A stretch of 42,688 nucleotides of DNA from Burkholderiaceae bacterium (lineage in GTDB: Bacteria > Pseudomonadota > Gammaproteobacteria > Burkholderiales > Burkholderiaceae_C). Shown here piece after piece: positions 1-7,605 of the stretch. Position numbers and translations under genes: made by a program. The notes under the pieces were generated by a model. It was not told where the DNA came from, made no database searches, and worked only from the letters and a program-made list of their open reading frames with translations. The stretch covers positions 1 through 42,688 of the forward strand of contig JAIRVR010000043.1 in the NCBI GenBank assembly GCA_031253795.1, written 5' to 3'. The number at the start of each line of letters is the position of its first letter. Positions within the stretch are counted from its first letter, which is position 1.

Positions 1-444
1 TTCCAGGACGCGCTGGACGACTACTCCGGCATCATGTTCAAGGCCCTGGCCGACCGCCTGGCCGAGGCCTTCGCCGAATGCCTGCACCAGCGCGTGCGCA
101 AGGACCTGTGGGGCTATGCACCCGACGAGCAGCTGGACAACGAGCAGCTCGTCAAGGAGCAGTACCAGGGCATACGCCCCGCGCCCGGCTATCCGGCCTG
201 CCCCGACCACAGCGCCAAGACCGACCTGTTCGCCGTGCTCAGGGCCGACGAGATCGGCATGACGCTGACCGAAAGCCTGGCCATGAACCCGGCCTCCAGC
301 GTCAGCGGCTTCTACCTGGGCCACCCCGATGCCGTCTACTTCAACGTGGGCGAGATCGGCGAGGACCAGCTGTCCGACATGGCCGCGCGCCGCGGCATGG
401 ACATCGAGGCGCTGCGCCGGCTGCTGGCGCCCAACCTGGGCTGA
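1..444 (+). CDS. metH: Methionine synthase, C-terminal part (B12-dependent)
   Basis: This is the 3' end of a gene that begins upstream of the window; the reading frame is open from base 1. The 147 residues match the AdoMet-binding reactivation domain at the C-terminus of cobalamin-dependent methionine synthase, which remethylates the cofactor after it is oxidised in the cytoplasm. The diagnostic motif [12 protein letters not shown] is at about residues 56-67, preceded by an EQYQGI stretch and followed by the [18 protein letters not shown] segment seen in this domain. The ATG at 34 is internal, not a start, because the sequence before it ([11 protein letters not shown]) is also domain sequence. 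The gene converges on the Bug receptor gene with a 24-base gap. In this part I see no frame break. Confidence 0.95.
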   Translation, partial: FQDALDDYSGIMFKALADRLAEAFAECLHQRVRKDLWGYAPDEQLDNEQLVKEQYQGIRPAPGYPACPDHSAKTDLFAVLRADEIGMTLTESLAMNPASSVSGFYLGHPDAVYFNVGEIGEDQLSDMAARRGMDIEALRRLLAPNLG

Positions 445-468
445 GCGCCCAGGCCCGGCCCTGGCCGC

Positions 469-1440
469 CTACTTGTCGGTCCAGGGCGTGGACTTCCACA
501 GCGCCGTGAAGTCCGCCGTGGCCTTGTCCAGGCGCGTCTTCCAGGCCGCGCCTTCCACATAGTCCATTTCCGTGAACTGCTGGCGCATCTGCCTCTGGAA
601 CTCGGGGTCGGCGGCAATGGTGCGCAGGGCGTCGGTCAGGCGCTGCTGCACGGCGGCCGGCAGGCCTGCCGGCGCCACGATGCCGCGCTCCGAGTTGAAG
701 ACCAGCTTCACGTTCTGCTCGTTGAAGCTGGGCACGTTGGGCGCCAGGCTGGAGCGTGCGGGACTGGCCTGGGCCAGGATGCGCACCTTGCTCTCGAAGG
801 GCATGACCTCGCCCAGGTTCATTCCGCCGATGGTCACATGGCCGCCGAGCACGGCCGTGCGCAGCGGACCCGCGCCGTTGTAGGGCACATGGTTCAGGCG
901 CGTGCCCGTCAGGCGCTCGAACAGCACCATGGCCAGGTGATCGTCGGTGCCCACGCCCGTGGAGCCGTAGCTGATCTCGCCGGGCCGTGCCCTGGCGTCG
1001 GCGATCAGGTCGGCCAGGCTTTTGTACTTGCTGTCGGCCAGCACGCTGAAGGCGCTGGGGTCGCGCACCAGGTTGGCGAGGTAGGTGAAGTCGGCCGGCT
1101 TGAACTGGGTGCGGCGCTCGATGGGAAGGGTCACCAGGCCCGGCATGTTGGTCATGCCGATGACGTGGCCGTCAGGTGCGGCCTTGGCCACGTAGGCCAG
1201 GCCCAGCTCGCCCGATGCCCCCAGCTTGTTGGACACCACCACCTGGGTGCCCAGCTGCTTGCCCAGGTGCACGGCCAGCGTGCGCGCCGTGATGTCCGTG
1301 CCGCCACCGGCGGCGAAGCCCACGACGAGTTCGATGGGCTTTTCGGGCCAGGCAGCCAAGGCCGGGCCTGCGGCCAGGGCGAGCGCGCCCAGGCACAGTG
1401 ACAGCGTGCGGCGGCGGGTGGTCAGGATGCGGTTGTTCAT
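469..1440 (-). CDS. Bug/TctC-family periplasmic solute receptor (1)
   Basis: The 323-residue product is a periplasmic binding protein of the tripartite tricarboxylate transporter (Bug/TctC) family, which captures carboxylated solutes. A signal peptide covers about residues 1-29 (TTRRRTLS then a hydrophobic run ending ALA). Family features are WPEKPIELVVGFAAGGGTD just after the cleavage site, APDGH in place of the usual ADGYT, and NHVPYNGAGP near residue 190. An AGGAG ribosome site lies seven bases before ATG 1440. It is the last gene of an operon with a reductase and an aldehyde dehydrogenase, so the ligand is probably a carboxylate handled by those enzymes; which one cannot be read from sequence. 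No TctA or TctB membrane gene is nearby. Confidence 0.9.
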   Translation of the reverse strand: MNNRILTTRRRTLSLCLGALALAAGPALAAWPEKPIELVVGFAAGGGTDITARTLAVHLGKQLGTQVVVSNKLGASGELGLAYVAKAAPDGHVIGMTNMPGLVTLPIERRTQFKPADFTYLANLVRDPSAFSVLADSKYKSLADLIADARARPGEISYGSTGVGTDDHLAMVLFERLTGTRLNHVPYNGAGPLRTAVLGGHVTIGGMNLGEVMPFESKVRILAQASPARSSLAPNVPSFNEQNVKLVFNSERGIVAPAGLPAAVQQRLTDALRTIAADPEFQRQMRQQFTEMDYVEGAAWKTRLDKATADFTALWKSTPWTDK

Positions 1441-1472
1441 ATGTCTCCTTCTTGGAATGGATGGCTGGGCGT

Positions 1473-2372
1473 TCAGGCGGCCACGGGCGGTACGGTTGGG
1501 CATCCCCAGTCGGCCCACAGCCTGGCCACGGCGGCATAGTCCTCGCGGCCGTAGCCGGCGGCCGCCGCCATGTCGTAGACGCTGTGCGATCCCTGGATGG
1601 CGAAAAGCGGCACGCCCAGCGTCTGGGCCAGCTGCAGGGCCAGCACCGAGTCCTTGCGCGCAGCATCCAGCGGCATGCCGCCCGCGTAGTCGCCGTTGAC
1701 GATGCGTTCGGCGTAGCGGTAGGTCAGAGGGCGGTGCAGGCCCATCTGTGCATCCGACAGCAGGGCGATGAGCTTGTCGCACTGCACGCCCGCGGCCGTG
1801 GCCATGGCACCGGCCTCGGCGACGACGATCATCACGGCATGGGCCACGGCATTGTTGATGACCTTGGCCGCCGCGCCCGCGCCCAGCGCCCCGAACCAGG
1901 TCTGGCGGCTGGCGATGGCGTCCAGCACCGGCTGCACGCGTGCGATCGCCTCGGGAGCTCCTCCCAACGCCAGCGAGGCCGTGCCCGCCACCATCTGGCC
2001 CACGCCGGCCATGATGGAGGCGTCGATGAGCTCCACGCCGAAAGGCGCCAGCAGCCTGTGCTGCGCATGGATGTGCTCGGGATTGACCGTGCTGGTCTCC
2101 ACCACCACGGCGCCGCGCGGCAGCCGGGGCGCGATCTGCGCGAGCACGGCCAGCGAGACGGCGGGCGAGGGCAGGCACAGCACCACGGTCTGCGTGGCGG
2201 ATATGTCCTCGGGGCCGGCGATGGCTGTGGCGCCGAAGCTGTCCTTCGCACGCTGCAGCTGCGCGGCGTCGAGGTCGAAGACCTGGGTGGTGAAATGCCG
2301 GCCGATGCGTTCGGCCAGCGGGTAGCCCATATTGCCCAGGCCGTAGATGGCGACGGGGGTGTTCTGGTTCAT
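1473..2372 (-). CDS. 3-hydroxyisobutyrate dehydrogenase-like NAD(P) oxidoreductase
   Basis: This 299-residue cytoplasmic enzyme belongs to the beta-hydroxyacid dehydrogenase family (6-phosphogluconate dehydrogenase-like N-domain). The dinucleotide-binding motif YGLGNMGYPLA is at residues 10-20. The catalytic lysine region GAGAAAKVINN gives Lys170 and Asn173-174. The substrate-binding motif is unusual: the family normally shows DAPVSGG near residue 120, whereas here it reads DASIMAGVGQMVAG. The substrate is therefore probably not 3-hydroxyisobutyrate itself. The gene lies between an aldehyde dehydrogenase 32 bases upstream and a Bug receptor 32 bases downstream, implying a joint role in importing and oxidising or reducing a small hydroxy acid. 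The fold is secure; the substrate is unknown. Confidence 0.85.
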   Translation of the reverse strand: MNQNTPVAIYGLGNMGYPLAERIGRHFTTQVFDLDAAQLQRAKDSFGATAIAGPEDISATQTVVLCLPSPAVSLAVLAQIAPRLPRGAVVVETSTVNPEHIHAQHRLLAPFGVELIDASIMAGVGQMVAGTASLALGGAPEAIARVQPVLDAIASRQTWFGALGAGAAAKVINNAVAHAVMIVVAEAGAMATAAGVQCDKLIALLSDAQMGLHRPLTYRYAERIVNGDYAGGMPLDAARKDSVLALQLAQTLGVPLFAIQGSHSVYDMAAAAGYGREDYAAVARLWADWGCPTVPPVAA

Positions 2373-2404
2373 GGCGGTGGTCTCCGATGCGGTGGGAAAG
2401 GGCG

Positions 2405-3838
2405 TCACTTGGCGACGGACAGCGGCTGCGCGTGCAATCCGAAATACATGCTCTTGACCTGGGCATACAGACGCAGGCCGTCGATGCCCTTCTCGCGGCC
2501 TATGCCGCTGTTCTTGAAGCCGCCGAAGGGCGTGCTGGTCACGGACTGCTTGTAGGTGTTGATCCAGACCGAACCGGCTTCCAGTGCGCGGCCGACGCGC
2601 CAGGCGCGCTGGAAGTTCTCCGTCCATATGCCGCAGGCCAGGCCGAAGGCCGTGCCATTGGCCTGGGCGATGAGGTCGGCCTCGTCCTTGAAGGGCAGGG
2701 CCACGAGCACGGGGCCGAAGGCCTCTTCCTGGCAGCTGGCGGCGCTGGCCGGCAGGCCGTCGATCACCGTGGGCAGGTAGAAGGCGCCACCGTCGAAGCC
2801 GGCACCCGTGGGCGCGGTGCCGCCGCACAGCACGCGTCCGCCCTCGGCCCGCGCGCGGTCCACGAAGGCGGCCACGCGCTCCCGGTGATGGAACGAGGCC
2901 AGCGGACCCATCTCCACCCCTTCGGCATCGGGCAAGGCCAGGCGCAGACCCCGGGCCCGTTCCACGACCTGTGCCAGCACCTCGTCATAGATGTCCTGCT
3001 CGATGAACAGGCGCGAGCCGGCCACGCAGGACTGGCCCGCCGAGCCGAAGATGCCTGCCACCACGGCGGCCACGGCGTGGGGGCGGTTGGCGTCGGCGAA
3101 CACCACGTGCGGCGACTTGCCGCCCAGCTCCAGGGCGGCGGGGACCAGCCTGTCACCTGCCACGCGGGCGATGGATCGGCCCGAGGTCGTGCCACCTGTG
3201 AAGGAGATCATGCGTATGCCGGGGTGGGCCACCAGGGCGGCGCCCAGGTCGGCGCCGCGTCCCTGCACCACTTGCAGCATGTCCTGCGGCAGTCCGGCCG
3301 ACAGCGCGATGCGTGCCAGCTCGGGCGCCAGCAGGGGGGAGTCCTCGGAAGGCTTGAGGATGACGGCATTGCCAGCCGCCAGTGCGGGTGCGACCTTGGT
3401 CGCATCGTTCATGATGGGCGAGTTCCAGGGCGTGATGGCCGCCACCACGCCAAAGGGCTCGAGCACGGTGAGGGAAACATAGTCGCCGCGTGCGGGCGTC
3501 ACGTCGGTCTCCAGGGTCTCGCAGACACCGGCGTAGTAGCGGAAGGTGCCGATGGCCGAATCCACCATGCCCCGGCACTCGCCCAGGGGCTTGCCGTTGT
3601 CGCGCATCTGCAGCTGGGCCAGCGATTCCTTTTCGGCGGCCAGCCCATCGGCGATGGCCTGCAGCACCAGGGCACGCTTGTGGGGCAGCAGCGACTTCCA
3701 GCCGCTGTGGTGAAAGGCCTGCCAGGCCCGTGTGACGGCGGCGTCGAGCTGTTCTGGCGTGGTGGTGGCGATGCGGGCGATTTCCTGCCCGTTGGCGGGA
3801 TCGATGCTGATGATTTCGGCGGCGTGCGTTGAGGCCAT
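2405..3838 (-). CDS. NAD(P)-dependent aldehyde dehydrogenase
   Basis: The 477-residue protein is a complete aldehyde dehydrogenase that oxidises an aldehyde to the acid with NAD(P). Expected active-site residues are present: Asn139 in PWNS, Lys162 in LKPSE, Glu237 in LELGGKSP and the nucleophile Cys271 in GQSCVAGSR. The start is set at 3838 because MASTHAAEI begins at the usual family N-terminus and AGGAAA lies about seven bases upstream; a longer frame to 4024 would run through the promoter and the GntR start. It is the first gene of the operon with the reductase and the Bug receptor and is divergent from the GntR gene at 4013. The family resembles betaine or gamma-aminobutyraldehyde types, but I cannot assign the substrate. 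Confidence 0.9.
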   Translation of the reverse strand: MASTHAAEIISIDPANGQEIARIATTTPEQLDAAVTRAWQAFHHSGWKSLLPHKRALVLQAIADGLAAEKESLAQLQMRDNGKPLGECRGMVDSAIGTFRYYAGVCETLETDVTPARGDYVSLTVLEPFGVVAAITPWNSPIMNDATKVAPALAAGNAVILKPSEDSPLLAPELARIALSAGLPQDMLQVVQGRGADLGAALVAHPGIRMISFTGGTTSGRSIARVAGDRLVPAALELGGKSPHVVFADANRPHAVAAVVAGIFGSAGQSCVAGSRLFIEQDIYDEVLAQVVERARGLRLALPDAEGVEMGPLASFHHRERVAAFVDRARAEGGRVLCGGTAPTGAGFDGGAFYLPTVIDGLPASAASCQEEAFGPVLVALPFKDEADLIAQANGTAFGLACGIWTENFQRAWRVGRALEAGSVWINTYKQSVTSTPFGGFKNSGIGREKGIDGLRLYAQVKSMYFGLHAQPLSVAK

Positions 3839-3869
3839 GAAGCGGTTTCCTGTGTTGACTTCCGGGCGC

Positions 3870-3898
3870 AGTCTAGGAGTGCGCTGTACGAAACTCAA
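3870..3898 (-). promoter_or_regulatory. Putative sigma-70 promoter for the aldehyde dehydrogenase operon
   Basis: Read on the minus strand, TTGAGT (3893-3898) and TAGACT (3870-3875) are separated by exactly 17 bases, a good match to sigma-70 -35 and -10 boxes. The ATG of the aldehyde dehydrogenase follows 32 bases after the -10 box. A short inverted repeat (TCGCC, six bases, GGCGA at 3910-3925) lies just upstream and could be a further regulator site. This is a motif match only. Confidence 0.5.
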
Positions 3899-3958
3899 CG
3901 AGCACGTTGTCGCCAAGAAAGGCGATGAAACTATCAATAAGATGCGGGGTGGGCGCGG

Positions 3959-3987
3959 GCCTGGCACATGCTTCGAATGTGCCAGGC
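3959..3987. promoter_or_regulatory. 29-bp inverted repeat, candidate GntR operator
   Basis: Two perfect 11-base arms, GCCTGGCACAT (3959-3969) and ATGTGCCAGGC (3977-3987), flank a seven-base centre. The repeat ends 25 bases before the start codon of the GntR gene and lies in the divergent space shared with the aldehyde dehydrogenase operon. This is the usual place for an autoregulatory operator. As RNA it could also fold into a stem in the gntR leader. The arms do not match the plain TNGTNNNACNA core of FadR-type sites, so the assignment is an inference from position and symmetry. Confidence 0.5.
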
Positions 3988-4012
3988 GTGCCGCCGGAAA
4001 GAACGAAGAGAC

Positions 4013-4708
4013 ATGAGCCAGCAACAGCGATCAGGGCGCGAGAAGGATGCCGCCTTCCCGCATGCGGCGCTTGCGCCGCAGGTAGCGGCCGTGATCGCCG
4101 CCATAGAGACGGACATCATCCGTGGCCGTATCCTGCCCAGGACACGGCTGATCGAAGACCATCTGATGGAGGACTACGATGCCAAGCGCCACGTGGTGCG
4201 CGCCGCGCTGACCGAGCTGCAGCGCCTGGGCGTGGTGGTCAAGCCGCCCCATCTCGGGGCCCGCATCCGGCGCTTCGATGCGCAAAGCCTGGAGGACCTC
4301 TACCACCTGCGCAGCGTGCTGCACGCGGCCGCCGTGCAGGCCATGCGCCTGCCCGTATCGCCCGAGCGCCTGGAGCCCGTGGCCCAGGCCGCGCAGGAGC
4401 ATGCGCAGGCCGTGGAGTCTGGAGACCTGATCGCCATCCACCGCACCAACATGGCCTTCCATCGCCTGTTCTACGGCCTGTGCGACAACCCCTACCTGGA
4501 GGAGTCGATCCGCCTGCACGACTGGCTGAGCTTTCCCGCACGTGCCTATGCCATCGCCGATCAGGACGCGCTGGTGGTGGCACGCCAGGAACACTCACAA
4601 ATGGTGGCCGCGCTGCAGGCGGGCGACCGGGCACTGCTGTGCGATCTGGCCCTGCGCCACATGGGTCGGGCGCGCCAGATCTATGCGGACAGGTACTTGA
4701 TGCGTTGA
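4013..4708 (+). CDS. GntR-family transcriptional regulator, FCD (FadR-type)
   Basis: The 231-residue protein has an N-terminal winged helix (about residues 20-85; the recognition segment LMEDYDAKRHVVRAALTEL) and an all-helical FCD ligand domain (about 95-220). FCD metal or ligand residues are visible: the NMAFH segment (Asn where many members have Asp), the His of RQEHSQM and the His of LRHMGRA. ATG 4013 is preferred over the in-frame ATG at 3968 because MSQQQ follows a GAAGAG site and the upstream extension lies inside the inverted repeat. Such proteins usually repress adjacent catabolic genes until a carboxylate inducer binds. The divergent aldehyde dehydrogenase, reductase and Bug receptor operon is the likely target. 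Confidence 0.9.
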   Translation: MSQQQRSGREKDAAFPHAALAPQVAAVIAAIETDIIRGRILPRTRLIEDHLMEDYDAKRHVVRAALTELQRLGVVVKPPHLGARIRRFDAQSLEDLYHLRSVLHAAAVQAMRLPVSPERLEPVAQAAQEHAQAVESGDLIAIHRTNMAFHRLFYGLCDNPYLEESIRLHDWLSFPARAYAIADQDALVVARQEHSQMVAALQAGDRALLCDLALRHMGRARQIYADRYLMR

Positions 4709-4755
4709 GTGCATGGGGCCTGGATGGCGCGCGGCCGGGCCCGGTTCATGCCGGA

Positions 4756-5226
4756 TTATTTTTCCGCGGAAGTCACGGGCAGTTCGGAAGGTGGCGTGGG
4801 CTGGCCATCCTTTTCGGTCGTGCGATCGAATACCAGGCTCTTGCCGAACACCAATTGGATCCAGGTGGGATAGGTATATGCCGTGCCCTTGTTGTGGTCG
4901 ATGATGGCGCCTATGCCACCGCCGAGAATGATATTGCCGAACATGCCTCCATTGGCACGGGAAATGGCCCTGGCCGTGGCGTCGGGATTGTCCGTCTGTT
5001 TGCAGACGATATCGAGGTCCTTGCTGGAGCGGCGCACCTGGACGGTTTCGCCGGATTTCACCGACACCGTTCCATAGTCATTGGTGAGCTTGCATTCGGC
5101 ATTGGTGATCAAGGTGTTGTTTTCGCTCTTCGTCTCGACCTTCATGGGGTGCGTGGTGTCGTTGACGACGGAAGCGCAGCCGACCAGGGCAGTGCAGGTC
5201 AGGGCAATGGCAATCTTGGGGAACAT
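4756..5226 (-). CDS. Small putative lipoprotein of unknown function
   Basis: The 156-residue product starts with a short lipoprotein signal (MFPKIAIALTCTALVGCAS) with lipobox LVGC and Cys17, so it is probably an envelope lipoprotein. The next 60 residues (Asn-Asp-Thr-Thr-His, then NAECKLTNDYGTVSVKSGETV and a later DIVCK) look like a small beta-sandwich domain with two further cysteines, a pattern found in many uncharacterised bacterial lipoproteins. A glycine-rich stretch (GGMFGNIILGGGIGAIIDH) then follows, probably membrane-associated. An earlier in-frame ATG at 5277 would put 17 extra residues before the signal and is less likely. No strong ribosome site is seen. Two sampled 60-base stretches are 52-55% GC, well below the neighbours, which hints at separate origin. 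Function not recognised. Confidence 0.7.
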   Translation of the reverse strand: MFPKIAIALTCTALVGCASVVNDTTHPMKVETKSENNTLITNAECKLTNDYGTVSVKSGETVQVRRSSKDLDIVCKQTDNPDATARAISRANGGMFGNIILGGGIGAIIDHNKGTAYTYPTWIQLVFGKSLVFDRTTEKDGQPTPPSELPVTSAEK

Positions 5227-5350
5227 GGCGATGAAAATAAAGTGAACCCAAGATTGTAACCAAATGAACATTCGCAAATGCAGGGAATGAAGTCCCGCAC
5301 ATCATGGTTTCCATGGATGTATTCCGCGAATGGCCCACCTGCGTCGCCCC

Positions 5351-5382
5351 AAAAAAACAAGGCGCACGCGGCGCCTTGTTTT
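5351..5382 (-). terminator. Rho-independent terminator after the phosphodiesterase gene
   Basis: A perfect 12-bp stem (5354-5365 with 5371-5382, core GGCGC/GCGCC extended by AAAACAA/TTGTTTT) encloses a five-base loop. On the minus strand the stem runs into a seven-base T tract, and the hairpin starts 21 bases after the stop codon of the gene at 5404. The T run on the other strand is shorter, so it mainly serves the minus strand. Confidence 0.9.
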
Positions 5383-5403
5383 CACTGGAAGGACGAGAGC
5401 TGA

Positions 5404-6762
5404 TCAGAGCCCCAGTTCCTTGTTGTAGGTCTTGCGTGCCGCCACGGCCGTGTCCGTGAAGTCGGTGAACACGCCGTCGATGCCCAGGCGGTAATAGGTC
5501 AGGTATTCCTGCACGGGGTCGCCCTTGTACAGGCCGGCCAGGCGGCCCGGCTCGTTGCGGAAGGTGAAGCTGTGCACGATGAGGCCGGCCTTGTGGGCCT
5601 CGCGGATCAGGCCCGTGTCCTTGACCGTGTTCACGTCCTTGAGGCCGGCACCGTCCTTGTAGGGCACGACGGAATGGGCCAGGACCTGGGGCTTCCAGGG
5701 GCCGATGCCGTCGGCATAGGTCTTGATGTCGGCCAGGCCTGCGGGCGTGAGCATGGCGGCGAAGGTGCGGGCGTCGCCGGCCAGGGTCCAGCTGTAGGGA
5801 CGGCCGCTGATGAAGGTCCACTCGTCGTTGGTGATGTAGACCATGGAGCCGTCGCGCAGGCTGAAGTCGTTGCCGTCGATCAGCTGCACGCCCTTGGCCT
5901 TCATGCCCGCCTGGCGCAGGTACTTGAGGCTGGCCGGGTCGAAGCTCTGGATGTAGATGGCCGAGTCCTTGGCGTTGAGCTTGTTCTGGTCCAGCAGCTT
6001 GATGACTGCGTCCTCGAAGGGACGCGAGCCCGGTGCGCCGCAGCCGTTGGCGATCGCCTGCTGGTTGTTCCAGTAGGGGTTCTTGGTCTCGGCGTAGACG
6101 GGGATGGTGCGGCCCAGGGCCTTGCCCTTGGCTGCGGCGATGTCGATCACGTCCTGGGCGCTGATCAGCGGCAGCTTGCCATTCCACTCGGTGGGGCGCT
6201 CGGCGCGGTTGTCGAGGATGGTGCCGCCCAGCCAGCCGCGCAGTTCGGCCATGGTGAAGTCGCTGATCGACCAGTCGTTGCGGTGGTCCTCGCCATCGAC
6301 GACCAGGGCCTTGAGCACGGACTTGGGATCGTTGGCGTCGAGCTGGTCGCTCAGGTACTGGGCCGGGCCGTTGGCGGGAATGGCCGGGTACTTGACGTTG
6401 ACCAGCACGCCGGCCGTGGTGCGCTGGCGGCGCGCGACCTCGGCATTGGTCTTGGCCACGTCGGCCACGTTGGTGCTGTCGCTGAGCCAGGCGTTGTGGC
6501 GGGCCACCAGCTGGCAGTCACGGGTCATGTGCATGTCGAGCTCGAGCATGTCCGCGCCCGCGTCGGCCGCGGCCTCGTAGGCCATGCGTGTCTGCTCCGG
6601 GAACTTGCCCGAAAAGCCGCGGTGCGCGATGACCTGGGGCGGCTTGCCGTCGAGCGTGAGGTAGAACGAGCCGCCGTCACCGCCACAGGCCGTGAGGACC
6701 ATGGCCGCGCACAGGGACGCGAGGAGAGGGGCGCGGGAGAAGGACATAGGACGTTGGGTCAT
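5404..6762 (-). CDS. glpQ: Glycerophosphodiester phosphodiesterase, periplasmic lipoprotein-like
   Basis: The 452-residue enzyme hydrolyses glycerophosphodiesters to glycerol-3-phosphate and an alcohol. The GDPD hallmark is clear: AHRGFSGKFPEQT with His47 and Arg48, ELDMHMT with Glu74 and Asp76, and catalytic His89 in ARHN. The C-terminus (LGIDGVFTDFTDTA) closes the TIM barrel in the expected way. The N-terminal 26 residues form a signal with lipobox LTAC (Cys26), so the protein is probably a lipid-anchored envelope enzyme. It is longer than E. coli GlpQ because of an insertion of about 100 residues around residues 110-210, as in other periplasmic members. An in-frame ATG at 6747 is an alternative start. 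It is a single-gene unit ended by the terminator at 5351-5382. Confidence 0.88.
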   Translation of the reverse strand: MTQRPMSFSRAPLLASLCAAMVLTACGGDGGSFYLTLDGKPPQVIAHRGFSGKFPEQTRMAYEAAADAGADMLELDMHMTRDCQLVARHNAWLSDSTNVADVAKTNAEVARRQRTTAGVLVNVKYPAIPANGPAQYLSDQLDANDPKSVLKALVVDGEDHRNDWSISDFTMAELRGWLGGTILDNRAERPTEWNGKLPLISAQDVIDIAAAKGKALGRTIPVYAETKNPYWNNQQAIANGCGAPGSRPFEDAVIKLLDQNKLNAKDSAIYIQSFDPASLKYLRQAGMKAKGVQLIDGNDFSLRDGSMVYITNDEWTFISGRPYSWTLAGDARTFAAMLTPAGLADIKTYADGIGPWKPQVLAHSVVPYKDGAGLKDVNTVKDTGLIREAHKAGLIVHSFTFRNEPGRLAGLYKGDPVQEYLTYYRLGIDGVFTDFTDTAVAARKTYNKELGL

Positions 6763-6918
6763 ATCCGGAGGCAGGGTTGGGTTGATGAATGGCGCAATGC
6801 ACCAGCCCAGCAGGTTATTCAGTCAGCCATGTCTGCACCATGACAGTGCCCTGTCCCGCACCCCAAATTGGCATTTTCACCACGGATCGTGGAAGGCCGC
6901 GCAGCGGCTGACACAGGG

Positions 6919-7605
6919 TTATCCCTTGAGAACCGGTGCCAGCGTGGCACGCAGGCGGTCGCCGGGGGCCGGGGGCTCGGGCGAGCGGATTTCCAGCGAG
7001 CGCTCCACCGTGCCGATGTGCTCCAGCAGCAAGGCCTTGGCTGCCTCGGTGTCACCGCGCTCCAGCGCTGCCACGATGCGCTCGTGCTCGGCGCAGGACT
7101 GGCTGGCGCTGTGCGTGGACTGGTAGAGCGTGGCGGCCAGCGTGGTGCGGGCCGTGAGGTCGCGCAGGGTCAGGGCCAGCAGGCGGTGGCCCATCTGCTC
7201 GGCCAGGCAGACATGGAAGTCGGCCAGCAGGAAGGCGCGCGTGGCCGCGTCGGCGTCCGCGATGGCCTGCTGCTCCTGCGCGATGTGGCGGCGCAGCTGG
7301 CCGATCACGCTTTGCAGCGGTCGGCCGGCCTCGTTGAGTATGCCGGTCTCGATGACGCGCCGCGCGGCGAAGGCGTCCTGCGCTTCATCGGCCGAGGGCT
7401 GGACCACGTACCAGCCGCGGCGCGGCTGCACCTGGACGAAGCCGCGCGCCTGAAGCTGCATCAGGGCCTCGCGCACCATGGTGCGGCTGACCGCGAAGTT
7501 GTCGGCCAGCTCCTGCTCCCCCAGCCGTTCACCGGGCGCCAGCTTCTGGGCCAGGATGGCTTCGACCACACGTTCGGCGATGTGCTGGGGGCTTACAGGA
7601 GTCAT
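6919..7605 (-). CDS. GntR-family regulator (FCD) of the dctA operon
   Basis: The 228-residue protein has an N-terminal winged helix (about 8-70; VSRTMVREALMQL is the recognition helix) and a C-terminal FCD domain with the metal-ligand pattern ADFHVCLAEQMGH, CAEHERI and LLEHIGT. Its ATG overlaps the dctA stop codon by four bases (ATGA), so it is translated with dctA as the second gene of the operon. Such an arrangement suggests autoregulation together with C4-dicarboxylate uptake. The paired palindromes at 8977-9011 before dctA are the likely binding sites. The inducer is probably a dicarboxylate or related acid, but that is inferred only from the partner gene. Confidence 0.9.
   Translation of the reverse strand: MTPVSPQHIAERVVEAILAQKLAPGERLGEQELADNFAVSRTMVREALMQLQARGFVQVQPRRGWYVVQPSADEAQDAFAARRVIETGILNEAGRPLQSVIGQLRRHIAQEQQAIADADAATRAFLLADFHVCLAEQMGHRLLALTLRDLTARTTLAATLYQSTHSASQSCAEHERIVAALERGDTEAAKALLLEHIGTVERSLEIRSPEPPAPGDRLRATLAPVLKG

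Noticed and set aside
34..444. A complete 136-residue gene starting at ATG 34
   Set aside because: The frame is open from base 1 and the residues before the ATG belong to the same MetH domain.
4741..4760. Terminator after the first GntR gene
   Set aside because: Only a four-bp CCGG stem precedes the T run, and it overlaps the lipoprotein stop; too weak to list.
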